A DNA stretch of 64,000 bases from Bacillota bacterium (GTDB lineage: Bacteria; Bacillota; Clostridia; Lachnospirales; Lachnospiraceae): the NCBI GenBank assembly GCA_023410575.1, contig JAEYPP010000015.1, forward strand, positions 73,707-137,706, read 5' to 3'. The notes under the pieces were generated by a model, which was not told the origin of the DNA, searched no databases, and was given only the letters and a program-made list of their open reading frames with translations. The position numbers and the translations under genes were made by a program. This document shows, in pieces, positions 8,897 through 19,100 of the stretch. Numbering within the stretch: the stretch's first letter is position 1; each line of letters opens with the position of its first letter.

Positions 8897-9565
8897 ATGC
8901 GAATCCTATTGGCTGAAGATGAGGTTAACTTAAATGACATCATTACAAAAACATTAAAAAAGCAACATTATACCTTAGACTCCTGTTTTGATGGAGAAGA
9001 AGCTTTGGACTATATAAAATTTGCTGAATATGATGCGGTTATATTAGATATTATGATGCCGAAAAAGAGTGGTCTTGAGGTATTAAAGACACTACGAAAA
9101 AACGGGAATAAGGTCCCCGTATTATTACTAACTGCAAAAGATAGCATTGAGGATCGAGTAAATGGACTCGATGCAGGTGCTGATGACTATCTCGTAAAGC
9201 CATTTGCAATCAATGAACTTCTAGCTCGTATTCGCGCATTATTAAGAAGAGAGAGTGGTAGGCAAGACCATTGTTATCATTTAGCGAATCTAACCGTCGA
9301 TATCGATGCTCGGGCTGTTTATCGCGATCAAACAGAAATCAAATTATCCTCGAAAGAGTTTTCCATTCTTGAGTACATGATATGCAATCAAGGAGTTGTC
9401 CTTACTCGTGATAAAATTGAACAACATATTTGGAATTATGACTATGAAGGTGGCTCTAATGTTATTGACGTCTACATCCGTTATCTTAGAAAAAAAATAG
9501 ATGATAATTTTTCTCCAAAACTAATTCATACAATCCGAGGTACCGGCTATGTATTAAAGGAGTAG
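8897..9565 (+). CDS. OmpR/PhoB-family response regulator
   Basis: A 222-residue DNA-binding response regulator: receiver domain with acidic residues in LLAEDE, the phospho-acceptor Asp in AVILDIMMPK and the Lys in LVKPF, then a winged-helix effector ending HTIRGTGYVLKE. I place the start at the ATG at 8897, 5 nt after GGAGG; the longer in-frame TTG at 8885 precedes that ribosome site. Four bases separate it from the histidine kinase, so both are one operon. The downstream PepSY protein is a likely target or accessory. Confidence 0.93.
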   Translation: MRILLAEDEVNLNDIITKTLKKQHYTLDSCFDGEEALDYIKFAEYDAVILDIMMPKKSGLEVLKTLRKNGNKVPVLLLTAKDSIEDRVNGLDAGADDYLVKPFAINELLARIRALLRRESGRQDHCYHLANLTVDIDARAVYRDQTEIKLSSKEFSILEYMICNQGVVLTRDKIEQHIWNYDYEGGSNVIDVYIRYLRKKIDDNFSPKLIHTIRGTGYVLKE

Positions 9566-9569
9566 TGCA

Positions 9570-10928
9570 ATGAAACATCTTTCCATCAAAATGAAAATTA
9601 CGCTTTGGTATACTTTATTTATGACAATCCTTATATTACTAATTCTCTCTCTATTGATTTCTATTAGTAATCAAAGAATCATTTCCAGCGCTAAGGATCA
9701 ATTAATCAAGAATGTTACAAAAAGCGCTACTGAACTAGAATTTGAAGATGGTGTTCTAGAATTGGATGAGGATTTTAGTTTTTTAGCAAAGGGAATCTAT
9801 CTTTCTGTCTATGATACCGATGGTACACTGCTTTATGGTCGTATCCCACCAGATTTTGATACTACCACTCCATTTTTGAAAGAAAATGTACGTAAATTTA
9901 CTACTACCCAAAATATCTGGTACGTCTATGACCATCTTGATTCAGTAAAAGGCTATGGAAACCTTTGGATTCGTGGGATTGCCTCCCAGACACAAGGGGA
10001 TAATGCAATACGTATACTCTTAGGGCTATCCTTAATTCTACTTCCTGTTTTTGTTTTATGTGTCGTAATTGGAGGTTACTCGATCACTAGAAGAACTTTA
10101 TTACCTCTTTCTAAGATGACCGAAACGACCAAACACATCAGTTCAGGAACAGATTTAAACAAACGTATTCAACTCGGTAAAGGAAATGATGAAGTACACC
10201 AACTAGCTCGTACTTTCGATCATATGATGGATCGTTTAGAGGAAGCATTTGAGAACGAAAAACAATTTACCTCTGATGTTTCCCATGAACTGCGCACTCC
10301 TGTATCCATCATATCAGCACAATGTGAGTATTCATTACTAGAAGATATGAATAAGGAAGAAATGAAAGAACGATTTAAAATCATCTTAGAACAGTCAAAA
10401 AATATGTCCAACCTTATCTCACAACTTCTTACCCTTGCCAGATCTGACCAGAAACAGTTAAAGCTTCATCTAGAAACTGTGAATCTGAGTGAACTAGCTG
10501 AAATCATCGTAGTAGAGCAACGCCACTATGCTACGAAAAAAAATATAACACTCAAAACTGATATCACTCCCAATATCTTTTTTCAGGCAGATGAAACAAT
10601 GATGATGCGACTTTTTATTAATTTAATATCCAATAGTATAACCTATGGTAAAGTTGGTGGTGAAACACTCATCTCGTTAAGATTAAATAAGAAAACAATC
10701 TTGGGATCCATCAAGGATAACGGAATTGGGATAGAAGAACATCATCTAGACAAGATTTGGAAACGGTTTTATCAAGTAGACCCATCCCGTACTTCACAAA
10801 AAGATAACGGTTCTGGTCTTGGTCTTCCTATGGTGAAATGGATTGTTGAAGCTCACGGTGGTAACATATCGGTTCAGAGTAAATTCGGTGTTGGCAGCAC
10901 TTTTTCTTTTGAATTTAAAATTAATTAA
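9570..10928 (+). CDS. sensor histidine kinase (HAMP, HisKA, HATPase)
   Basis: A 452-residue membrane kinase. Helix 1 is at ~12-34, an extracytoplasmic sensor follows at ~35-150, helix 2 at ~150-172 (ILLGLSLILLPVFVLCVVIG), then a HAMP linker, the H-box FTSDVSHELRTPVS, the N-box NLISNSITYG and G-boxes DNGIGIEE and GSGLGLPMVK. All catalytic motifs are intact. It pairs with the regulator 4 bp upstream. The sensed signal is unknown; the nearby metal-binding-type PepSY protein hints at a cation or envelope cue, which is only inference. Confidence 0.93.
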   Translation: MKHLSIKMKITLWYTLFMTILILLILSLLISISNQRIISSAKDQLIKNVTKSATELEFEDGVLELDEDFSFLAKGIYLSVYDTDGTLLYGRIPPDFDTTTPFLKENVRKFTTTQNIWYVYDHLDSVKGYGNLWIRGIASQTQGDNAIRILLGLSLILLPVFVLCVVIGGYSITRRTLLPLSKMTETTKHISSGTDLNKRIQLGKGNDEVHQLARTFDHMMDRLEEAFENEKQFTSDVSHELRTPVSIISAQCEYSLLEDMNKEEMKERFKIILEQSKNMSNLISQLLTLARSDQKQLKLHLETVNLSELAEIIVVEQRHYATKKNITLKTDITPNIFFQADETMMMRLFINLISNSITYGKVGGETLISLRLNKKTILGSIKDNGIGIEEHHLDKIWKRFYQVDPSRTSQKDNGSGLGLPMVKWIVEAHGGNISVQSKFGVGSTFSFEFKIN

Positions 10929-11016
10929 AATTTTTAATGTTCCTTTCATCTTACTTTTATATAGTATAAGCACAAGTTACACAACAACAATAAAAAAGAT
11001 TAAAGGAGAAAAGATT

Positions 11017-11730
11017 ATGAAAAAGAAAATTGTAGGTACCCTTGTGATTGCAACTTTAGTAGGAAGCGTAATGCTTGGCATGACAGTAAGTGCCAACACA
11101 ATGAACGCTACGAATCATAAACTCCAGACTCAACAAATAGATAATGTAACCGATTCTCATCAACAAAGTGAATCTACAACAAAGATTGAGAAAGAGAATG
11201 CAAATATAGGCCAAGAAAAGGCAAAGGAGATTGCCTTAAAACATGCAAATGTTAAAGAAGAAGATACTACAAACTTAAAGATCAAACTTGATATGGAAGA
11301 TGGTATCAAGGTTTATGAAGTAGAATTTCGTGTTGGAGCAAAAGAATATGACTATGACATTCACGCTGTGAATGGAACGATCTTAAGTTATGATGTAGAC
11401 CATGAAGACGACATCATTGACCATGATGACTACATTGACCATGATGACTACGATGACCATGATGATTACGATGACCATGATGATTACAATGATTCTTCTA
11501 ATTCTTCTGCTTCAACCCAAATCATAAGTAAAGAAGAAGCAAAAAAGATTGCCTTAGAAAAAGTGCCAGGTGCTACAGATTCTAATGTACGAATCCATCT
11601 TGAAAAAGAAGACGGGTTACACGTATATGAAGGAACTATAAAATACAACAATACAGAGTACGACTTTGAAATCAATGCACACTCTGGTAATATCATCGAA
11701 TGGGAAGTCGAATCAATCAATGCAGGCTAG
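11017..11730 (+). CDS. secreted PepSY-domain protein with Asp/His-rich repeat
   Basis: 237 residues from the ATG at 11017 (AAAGGAG, 7 nt upstream). A signal peptide (MKKKIVGTLVIATLVGSVML, cleaving after TVSANT) is followed by two PepSY domains, ~65-125 (IGQEKAKEIALKHANVKEED) and ~170-235 (ISKEEAKKIALEKVPGA). Between them lies a tandem run of DHDDY units (about residues 128-155), also visible as a repeating TGACCATGATGACTACGA pattern in the DNA at 11400-11490. PepSY domains bind or inhibit proteases in the envelope; the Asp/His run is likely to hold divalent metal. It follows the two-component genes by 88 bp. Confidence 0.85.
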   Translation: MKKKIVGTLVIATLVGSVMLGMTVSANTMNATNHKLQTQQIDNVTDSHQQSESTTKIEKENANIGQEKAKEIALKHANVKEEDTTNLKIKLDMEDGIKVYEVEFRVGAKEYDYDIHAVNGTILSYDVDHEDDIIDHDDYIDHDDYDDHDDYDDHDDYNDSSNSSASTQIISKEEAKKIALEKVPGATDSNVRIHLEKEDGLHVYEGTIKYNNTEYDFEINAHSGNIIEWEVESINAG

Positions 11731-11817
11731 GTTTATCCTATTAATACTGTATACATTCATGATTTAAATTTCTGATACTTCATCTTCCCCGAGACGTCGC
11801 CTGGCATAACTAAAAAT

Positions 11818-11857
11818 AGGAACAACCAAAGTAATATTTTGAGTTGTTCCTGTTTTT
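11818..11857 (+). terminator. rho-independent terminator
   Basis: Nine-bp arms (AGGAACAAC at 11818-11826, complement at 11843-11851), 16-nt loop, then a T-run to 11857. It ends the PepSY transcript. An almost identical hairpin lies at 13101-13134 behind corA, so the sequence is either a shared local repeat or a duplicated terminator. Confidence 0.75.
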
Positions 11858-11970
11858 ACATAACGTAAATTCTTCTAAAATCCTTATGTATACAATACAA
11901 AGTCTACTACTCCTAGAAAAGTGCACATCCACTCATCGGTAGACTTATCTAACTACAATATTTGAATGTT

Positions 11971-12393
11971 TTACCTGATTTGTTCTAAAAGCTTCTCATA
12001 TACCTGCATCGTAGTTTCTTCATTCTTACAGTTAAACACTACTGTCTTTTGGTTTCCATAATGAATCACAATAAACTTTTTTACATCTGAATTAACAAAT
12101 AACTTATAGGATCCATAAGTTGAGTTTTCATAATTACCAAGATGATACGACAAGATATTAGCTCCATTCGTTCTAGTTCCATAAGTAATCGAAGTTGTTA
12201 TCTCAACATCGTTGATTTCCGTGTAAGGTACATCAACACTATAAAAGATACCACCTGAGATTTTAATACTTGATTTGTTTTGTCTTACTTGAACTCCCTG
12301 TATTATCATAAATGCAAAAAATAGACCAAAAACAACTAAAAATCCGATTGTCACAATTGTTTTCGTACGACTCCATGGTTGAACTAATTTCAA
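11971..12393 (-). CDS. membrane-anchored PH-like domain protein
   Basis: A 140-residue protein with one N-terminal membrane helix (residues ~12-34, TIVTIGFLVVFGLFFAFMII) and an all-beta soluble part resembling bacterial PH domains (IKISGGIFYSVDVPYTEIND, then YKLFVNSDVKKFIVIHYGN). It faces outward or lies at the membrane surface depending on topology; the basic N-terminus suggests the start is inside. No operon partner. Function unknown. Confidence 0.6.
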   Translation of the reverse strand: MKLVQPWSRTKTIVTIGFLVVFGLFFAFMIIQGVQVRQNKSSIKISGGIFYSVDVPYTEINDVEITTSITYGTRTNGANILSYHLGNYENSTYGSYKLFVNSDVKKFIVIHYGNQKTVVFNCKNEETTMQVYEKLLEQIR

Positions 12394-12470
12394 AGTTTTC
12401 CCTCCCTAATTTAGAATCTTAATTGTGTAATTTTAACATAACACAGATCAATATTCAAACAAAATCAACC

Positions 12471-12812
12471 TTATGCCATGTTTTCTTCTTTCTGTGCTTC
12501 CATATAATTACTTCCCCAAGTATGAATCTTTAGAAATATCGGTCTTAAGCTCTCTCCTAATTCTGTCAAAGTATATTCTGTTTTCGGTGGTACCACAGGA
12601 TAAACTGTCCTTGTAATCAACCCGTCTCTTTCTAACTCCCTTAACTGTTGTGTTAACATCTTGTCTGTTGCTCTTGATAACTTTTTATGTATTTCATTAT
12701 AACGAAGTGTTCCATTCATAAGGTGCCATAGAATAACAACTTTGTACTTACCGCCAATTAAGGAAATTGTCATTTCCACTGGACAGGTAATCTCCATACA
12801 TGCTTCAACCAT
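12471..12812 (-). CDS. HxlR-family winged-helix regulator
   Basis: A 113-residue HxlR-type regulator: MEITCPVEMTISLIGGKYKV, then ILWHLMNGTLRYNEIHKKL, TDKMLTQQLRELERDGLI and a wing with VPPKTEYTLTELG. These regulators often sense quinones or electrophiles through an N-terminal Cys, here two (near residues 5 and 10), and control a divergent oxidoreductase gene. The divergent partner beside it is now a dead fragment (12890-13034), but an intact nitroreductase with the same promoter sequence stands at 14328. The ribosome site lies at the end of an unusual GAGGA-rich tandem repeat. Confidence 0.9.
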   Translation of the reverse strand: MVEACMEITCPVEMTISLIGGKYKVVILWHLMNGTLRYNEIHKKLSRATDKMLTQQLRELERDGLITRTVYPVVPPKTEYTLTELGESLRPIFLKIHTWGSNYMEAQKEENMA

Positions 12813-12821
12813 CTCTTAACC

Positions 12822-12875
12822 TCCTCTTTTTCTCCTCTTTTTCTCCTCTTTTTCTCCTCTTTTCATCCTCTTTTC
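12822..12875. repeat. 11-bp tandem repeat rich in Shine-Dalgarno-like motifs
   Basis: Nearly five units of TCCTCTTTTTC in a row (12822, 12833, 12844, 12855, 12866), the last two slightly diverged. Read on the minus strand each unit is GAAAAAGAGGA, so the HxlR leader carries several ribosome-site-like GAGGA motifs just ahead of the real one. Copy number could vary by slippage. Confidence 0.85.
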
Positions 12876-12889
12876 TATTCTATCTCTTT

Positions 12890-13034
12890 GGGTAGTATAT
12901 TACAAAAAAGCGTATACTTGTAAAATCTTGGCTGTCTATATCATTATAATCATGGTTAACCAATATTACAATATATGGGAGACTTATTTTATAACATTTT
13001 CTCAGATTACCAAGGGATGTATGACTGTACGCTT
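12890..13034 (+). pseudogene. dead 5' end of a nitroreductase gene (duplicate of 14328 region)
   Basis: This stretch matches 14230-14371, the promoter and first ~14 codons of the intact nitroreductase: GGGTAGTATATTACAAAAAA, the AACCAATATTACA block and the coding start ACATTTTCTCA. Here the start codon is ATA (12991) instead of ATG, the ribosome site is altered, and similarity ends about 13034. It is the divergent partner that HxlR once faced. Confidence 0.75.
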
Positions 13035-13100
13035 CCATCATAAACTACTATACTTCTTTTATCTCTTAATTATAAGCACTACTGGACACACCTAAAAAAC

Positions 13101-13134
13101 AGGAACAACCAAACCAATATTTGAGGTTGTTCCT
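13101..13134 (-). terminator. corA terminator
   Basis: Ten-bp inverted repeat (AGGAACAACC at 13101-13110, complement at 13125-13134) with T-runs on both sides, 18 bp after the corA stop. The arms are nearly the same as in the terminator at 11818-11857. Confidence 0.75.
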
Positions 13135-13151
13135 ATTTTTTATAAGAATTA

Positions 13152-14084
13152 TCAGAAAAATTTTTTATGTCGAAACCATAGAATACAAGCCACAACCACA
13201 CCCAAGCTAAGTAAAATCACGCCAAAATAACCATACCGGAAGGAGAGTTCTGGCATGTATTTAAAATTCATCCCATACCAACCTACAATCAAGGTTAATG
13301 GAAGAAAAATAGTAGTAACTACCGTAAATAACTTCATGATACTATTTAGATTATAGTCATTTTGTGCCTGGTAAGCCTCTCTCACCTGTGTTACATAATC
13401 ACTCAAAAACTGTACACTTTGGGATAAGCGGTCGACACGGTTCGTAAATAGCTTAAAGTAACGTAGATTACTTTCCTCAAACAGGTCATTCTCATTCGCC
13501 ATCAGTTCTTCTCCGATATTGACCAGCTGCTCATAATAGTTATGATATAAAAGTAGATTTTTTCGCATACTCAATAGCTCATCATTAAAATGCTTGAGTT
13601 CATTGTTAAGTACTCGCTTTTCCATCTGTCCAATACGCTTTTCTAGGTTTTCTAGGTCCAATGTATCCTCGCAGATTAACTTAGAGAAAAATCCGTGAAC
13701 CACCTTTTCTAAGGTTGTTTTTTTTCCACTTTGAATCTTTAGTACATTCGTTAACGCCTCCATCGTACTTTTATCCTCATCATGAATATCTACAATCAAA
13801 AATAGAGATTTTTTAATATAGAATGCAATCTTATCCGGCTTTTTTGAGATATCCTTAGGGTCAATAATATTTAAGATGCCAAACGTATAATCATCATATA
13901 CCATTAAAGTATTTTGTATATTTTTGCTTGTGCTATGACATGCATCTACCGTCTGTTCCGAAAACTCTAGATTTTGATAAGAAGCTTCCAGTTCCTTTAC
14001 CGTAATCATCCCAATATTGATATTATCCCTGGAAAGTTGTTCATACGTAAGCTCTTGCAAGTTCGGAACCAATTCATAGAACAT
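13152..14084 (-). CDS. corA: CorA-family divalent cation transporter
   Basis: A 310-residue CorA protein: a long soluble N-terminal funnel (residues 1-245, mostly helical with a coiled region LENLEKRIGQMEKRVLNNEL), then two C-terminal membrane helices. The signature YGMN follows the first helix (TTIFLPLTLIVGWYGMNFKY), the loop is short and acidic, and the second helix ends in basic HKKFF. It moves Mg2+ (or Co2+/Ni2+) across the membrane as a pentamer. It sits between two copies of an HxlR/nitroreductase promoter region, so it was probably inserted there. Its own terminator follows. Confidence 0.93.
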   Translation of the reverse strand: MFYELVPNLQELTYEQLSRDNINIGMITVKELEASYQNLEFSEQTVDACHSTSKNIQNTLMVYDDYTFGILNIIDPKDISKKPDKIAFYIKKSLFLIVDIHDEDKSTMEALTNVLKIQSGKKTTLEKVVHGFFSKLICEDTLDLENLEKRIGQMEKRVLNNELKHFNDELLSMRKNLLLYHNYYEQLVNIGEELMANENDLFEESNLRYFKLFTNRVDRLSQSVQFLSDYVTQVREAYQAQNDYNLNSIMKLFTVVTTIFLPLTLIVGWYGMNFKYMPELSFRYGYFGVILLSLGVVVACILWFRHKKFF

Positions 14085-14189
14085 GATTTTTCTCCCTTCC
14101 GATGGCCTTTATCCATATGTTTTCCATAAATCACTTAAATTACTTATTCCATAATATCTTTCTCTTTCATGTTGATTGTAATATACTTA

Positions 14190-14372
14190 CCTTCTTCAGC
14201 CATCTCTTATACTCCTCTTTTATACTATCTATTTGGGTAGTATATTACAAAAAAGTGCATACTTGTAAAAATATCAACTCTTTATATAATTATAATCATA
14301 ACCAATATTACATAGGAGGTTTATTTTATGACATTTTCTCAACTTACCAAGGAACGTGTATCTGTACGTGCT
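14190..14372. repeat. second copy of the HxlR/nitroreductase divergent promoter
   Basis: Direct-repeat partner of 12800-13034. Shared blocks include CTTCAGCCATCTCTTA (HxlR-start side), TGGGTAGTATATTACAAAAA, ATTATAATCAT, AACCAATATTACA and the nitroreductase start. On the HxlR side only a 19-codon stub remains (ATG at about 14201, minus strand). Together the copies show that one divergent gene pair was duplicated and each copy lost one arm, with corA in between. Confidence 0.75.
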
Positions 14373-14840
14373 TATGAGGAAAGACCTGTAGAGCAAGAAA
14401 AACTAGACAAGATTCTAGAGGCTGCAAGAATTGCACCAACTGCTGCAAACTTTCAACCAGTTCGTTTATTTGTTGTACAAAGCAAAGAAGGTCTTAATAA
14501 AGTGAGCATAACAGCTAATATCTTCCATGCGCCTGTTGCAATCATTGTATGCGCAGATAAAACAAAAGCCTGGGTAAGACCAGTTGATGGTATGATTACA
14601 ACTGACATCGATGCTTCTATTTTGACAACTCATCTAATGTTAGCAACAACGGAACAAGGACTCGGTTCTGTATGGATTTGCTATTTTGACCCGAATGTTC
14701 TAAAGAATGAATTTAACCTTCCAAAGGAACTAGAACCAATTAATATTCTTGCGCTTGGTTACAGTGCACAACCTGCTCCTGATCCAAATCGACATACCAT
14801 AAGACGTATGAAAATTGAGGAACTAGTTGAATACATATAG
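14328..14840 (+). CDS. nitroreductase-family oxidoreductase
   Basis: A 170-residue minimal nitroreductase (FMN, NAD(P)H): KERVSVRAYEERPVE at the start, AARIAPTAANFQPVRLFVV for FMN contact, and GLGSVWICYFDP with LALGYSAQPAPDPNRH at the end. Ribosome site AGGAGG lies 8 nt upstream of the ATG. HxlR regulators commonly control such genes; the promoter is a copy of the one next to the HxlR gene at 12471, so it is probably still under its control. Substrate unknown. Confidence 0.9.
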   Translation: MTFSQLTKERVSVRAYEERPVEQEKLDKILEAARIAPTAANFQPVRLFVVQSKEGLNKVSITANIFHAPVAIIVCADKTKAWVRPVDGMITTDIDASILTTHLMLATTEQGLGSVWICYFDPNVLKNEFNLPKELEPINILALGYSAQPAPDPNRHTIRRMKIEELVEYI

Positions 14841-14931
14841 TATCCTAATAAGATATTAATCTTATCTTTTTCTAATGCTAATTCACAACTAGCATTAGAA
14901 AAACAGTAGTGACTTATAGCCATAGCTGTAA

Positions 14932-16140
14932 TTATCCATCAATAATCTCCTGCTCCAACTTAATTCTATGTTCCAACATACAAAACAGCACATCACGATC
15001 ATTCCTAAAAAAATGATCCTCTATTAATCGTTTTATCTCGTTAACATCATTTGTGGTCAATTTCTTAGCATAGGACTGATATTTCAACAATGTTTCCTGA
15101 TCCATTCGATATGTTTGAAATGGAATATGAGTTTTTTTGCATAAATCTCGATAAATCTTAAATCCTCCTGCATCAATATCTCCCCAGTGAAGGTATAAAA
15201 TATCCCCTGCGGATTGTGCAATCTTAAGAAGCATCAAACGTCTGGCCCTATTATGAAAACCTGCTAGATAAACAATCAAAGTATCCTTATCTTCATATCG
15301 ATGAAATGTAGTTAAATTCTCAATCGTTATCACTTTAACTACACCTGCTAGCTCAAAAGAGATTGATTCAACATCTTGACTATTAACTCCAATTCCATGT
15401 GGAAAGTTAGCAAGTATAATCTTACTTTCCTTTAAAAAAATTGTTCCCTTGCCTTTCAGAAACACATAGGAAGGATTCTTCATTATATTAAATTCTGCTA
15501 ATATATCAGTACATTCCGAAAGTTCTTTTGATCTTTTGTCAAAATCAAGAATGATTCGAGTAATTTTTGTAGTAAGTGACTCTAATTTTTTTGAGTCGCC
15601 AAATAATAAGATTGATAATTCTCTTACATAACATTCACCAACATTATTAAGTACCCCTTCTAGACCATAAAGCAGTTCCTTGATTGAAGATAAATCTTCA
15701 ATATTTATATATTTTTTTACACTTTCATTATGTCGAATTTGATTGATAATGTAGGAGCCAAATGCTTTTCCTGTGTCACTCTGATAGTTATAATTTGCAA
15801 AGAAATCAATACAACATTCATGGATTTCTTGTTGTCGTACTCGCCTTACGTAATCATAAGCTTTATCAATGGAATCTTGATTTAGAATCACCTTACTAAT
15901 TACATTTTGACGTAGCTTATCTTTCCATACAATCGTAGTAAGACCTTTGTGTTCTAATTCCTTCATCATCTCATGGATTTCTTCATAAGCATTGGAGTTT
16001 TCATCGAAATAGATTGGTAAGTTTTGTTTAGTAAACTTATAATCAATACTCACCTTTCTTGAATTCGTCTCAGTATATACCGAACTATGCTCATACTTAT
16101 CAAGTAAAGCATTGATAATAACCTGATCATACGCCTTCAT
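14932..16140 (-). CDS. jetD: Wadjet protein JetD (Toprim nuclease subunit)
   Basis: A 402-residue JetD: the N-terminal DUF3322-like arm, then a C-terminal Toprim-like DUF2220 domain with the acidic site residues in ITIENLTTF (Glu) and LHWGDIDAGGF (Asp-x-Asp). In characterised Wadjet systems JetD cuts circular plasmid DNA after the SMC complex has extruded it. I place the start at ATG 16140 (GAGAGGT upstream), overlapping the jetC end by 14 bp; the ATG at 16170 is possible. Catalytic acids look intact. Last gene of the four-gene operon. Confidence 0.92.
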   Translation of the reverse strand: MKAYDQVIINALLDKYEHSSVYTETNSRKVSIDYKFTKQNLPIYFDENSNAYEEIHEMMKELEHKGLTTIVWKDKLRQNVISKVILNQDSIDKAYDYVRRVRQQEIHECCIDFFANYNYQSDTGKAFGSYIINQIRHNESVKKYINIEDLSSIKELLYGLEGVLNNVGECYVRELSILLFGDSKKLESLTTKITRIILDFDKRSKELSECTDILAEFNIMKNPSYVFLKGKGTIFLKESKIILANFPHGIGVNSQDVESISFELAGVVKVITIENLTTFHRYEDKDTLIVYLAGFHNRARRLMLLKIAQSAGDILYLHWGDIDAGGFKIYRDLCKKTHIPFQTYRMDQETLLKYQSYAKKLTTNDVNEIKRLIEDHFFRNDRDVLFCMLEHRIKLEQEIIDG

Positions 16141-19100
16141 AGGAATACCTCTCAACATAACTAGTTTCATTATCCTTTAAAACTAATAATGTATTATGAA
16201 TTGATGGTGCAATGTATTGAATCTTATCTGGTGGAGCCGCAACAATGATCTGAAGATTTAGTTGCTTAAAGAATTCTAGAACACCTGCAATTCGTTCATC
16301 ATCCATATTATTAAATGCCTCATCAAATAAAATTAATCCAATTGACTCACCACCGATGCTATTACTATACAGCTGTAAAAAGGAGGCTGCTACCGTAACA
16401 TAGAAAGGAGTCTGTGTCTCCCCACCACTCTTTTCTTCACACACTTTGGAATAGTAGGAAAAGCTTCCATCTCCATGATCAATCTTTATATCATAATCCA
16501 TATATGAACGATAGTCTGTAAATTCTTCTAATACTTTGGTACTATTTTCACCTTCAGCAGTCAGTTTTTCAAATAACTCTTCAATTACCTCACGATGCGT
16601 TTCATTAAAAATACCAGAAAAGATAGAATTCCCCTCCATTAAATTAAAATCATCCATAATCATCTCATAATACATACTGTATTTTTTACTTGGTGAAAAT
16701 TCAAACTTGTACTTTTCTGAACCAAAGGTAATATTCTCTAGCGCCTTATTTAAAAGTTTCATCTCACCATGAGCTTTTTTAATATTTTCTTGAAGTTTTG
16801 ACAAAAACTGCTCACGAAACTCTTCTTCTGCTATTTTCTTTGCTTTTACCACTTGTTCCTGATACTTGAGTATCTCTGAATTATTTAACTTATCATACTC
16901 ATCAGAGAAACTAGAATATCCCTGCAGAGATGCTTCTGCACCAAAATCATGCTGAGATTTATATTCATTCATTTTTGTAATTAAATCTACCGTTGCACTT
17001 TCTTTCATTGTATGATTTCTAGCACGAGCCTTGTCATAATCTTCTTTTAATTTATACATATCTTTTTGATTCAAAAGTTCTTCAAAATCCTTGGCTACGT
17101 GATTAAGATCATCCTGAATCATTTGCTCTGCAGCTTTTAATTCCTGCTCAAGTTCCTGTATCTTACTCTGATAATTTTGAATGCTTTCTTTAGAAATTAG
17201 AATCGTCTTCCCACAACTCCCAATCTCCATATCACAGTTACGTATCTCATCCACTAGTTTCTTAATCTCTTCTTCTATACTTTCTAACTGTATTTGTTTT
17301 TCGATGTAGGTTGCATTCTCTTTTAGAGTCTTTTCGTCTATCATAGCCTTTTCTAAGGTATTAACCGTATATTTGTACTCAGCATATTTTGTAACATTAT
17401 ATTTAATCCCTTGTTCGTAATCGGTTGCAATACAGTCTTTTACATTATTCAGAATAGCTATTTTTTGCTTATACTCAATAATATTCTTCTCATATTCTTG
17501 TAAACGCTGTCTCTCCTGTTCTAGTTGTACCTTATAAGCTTCCTGTCCAATAAAAGGCACTTCGTAAAGCTTAGGAGCAATCGCACTAACCACATGATTT
17601 TGATACTTCATACAACCTGGTGTGATTGCTACCTCGTGAAGTTTTAACTGCTCTTCTTTCTCACAACAGATGACCTTACCAAGTACCATATTAATATACT
17701 GTTTTGCATAAATACTCTCAGAAGTGACACAAGCTGCTAAAGAATCTTCCTTTACTTCATCATATACCTCTAATTTTGCGGTATTGATTAAGCCTACTCC
17801 ATACAATTGCTCTCGTTCTTTAAGTCTTTTGTATATGCTGAGTGCCCAATCAAAATCATCAGGCTCAACTAGAAGATAGAATCGCTGTGTATTCAGATAT
17901 CCCTCAATTGCATTGGTCCACTTTTGTTTTGTTACCTGTAATAATTCACATAGAATTCTTGGCTCGATATTACGATTTAACTTTTGAAATTCAGCTTTGA
18001 TTGCATGTAATAACCTTAGCACAGAAGTTGGATAATTTAACTTCTTTTGTTCTAATCGCTCAATAATCTGCTTACTATCCTTTTTCTTCTCGTTTTCCTT
18101 CGAAAGATTATCATTTAATTCATATAATTGCTTTCGAATCTCTTCTGCCCGTGCATTTTTCTCCTGAATTAGCCGTTCTACAAGATACGAGGCAGTCGCA
18201 TAGTCGGAACAATCTTCAATTCTTTCAAAACAAGCAATATAGTCATTGAGTAATTTAAGGAAGGAAACAATCGACTTTGTTTGATCAATCTCTTTATAGT
18301 AGTTTGTTAATACTGTTGCTTTCTTTAGAGAATTCCTAACCTCGATATTAAGAGATTTTTTCTCATCTACTAAACGTTCCAACTTATCCTTTAATCGCTT
18401 AATTTCTTCTTGGATTTGTTGTAGTGCACGATATTCGTCGCTGCCTTCAAGTTCAACCTTTAGATTCGTTCTCTGCTTGTCCTTAGAATCTCTTTGTTGC
18501 TCTCTTACTTTTTGTTTTTCATTCAGCTCTTTCATCTTAAGTTCATTTTGCTTAATCTTATTCGATTCATGAGCAATTCCTGATTCATTAATCACTACAT
18601 TAACTCTTGCAATGTAATACTCATAAACTTTTTCACGCCTTAGATAAGTCTGTACTTCTTTATACTTCTCATTAATCTTCTCAAGTCTTAATAGCTTAAT
18701 AGCAATCACCTGAAGAATCTTTTCTAATTCTTGATACGTACGAACATTCTCTTTCAATTCCTCAATGTTTACTTCTTTTTTATCTAACACATAAGAATAT
18801 ACAAAGTCCTTAATATCATCAATTGGCTTAAAAGCAAGTGATTTCGGAATTAATTCAAAGAATTTATCATCAATTCGCCCAAAACGATTTTTAAACTGTT
18901 TCCTTGCATCTGTCTGAATCTTTGTCACAAGTTTTAGATTCTGCTTATTTACTACTTTAAAATTGTCAATGTTGCGCGGAGTCATTCCTTGAAAAAACAT
19001 GGAATCCTCTAACGGTAATCCCTCAAGATGGTACCAAACGGTTGTTGGTTCTTTCTCTGGGACAGCAGAATCCACAACCGCTCCTAAGATAAAATATTTT

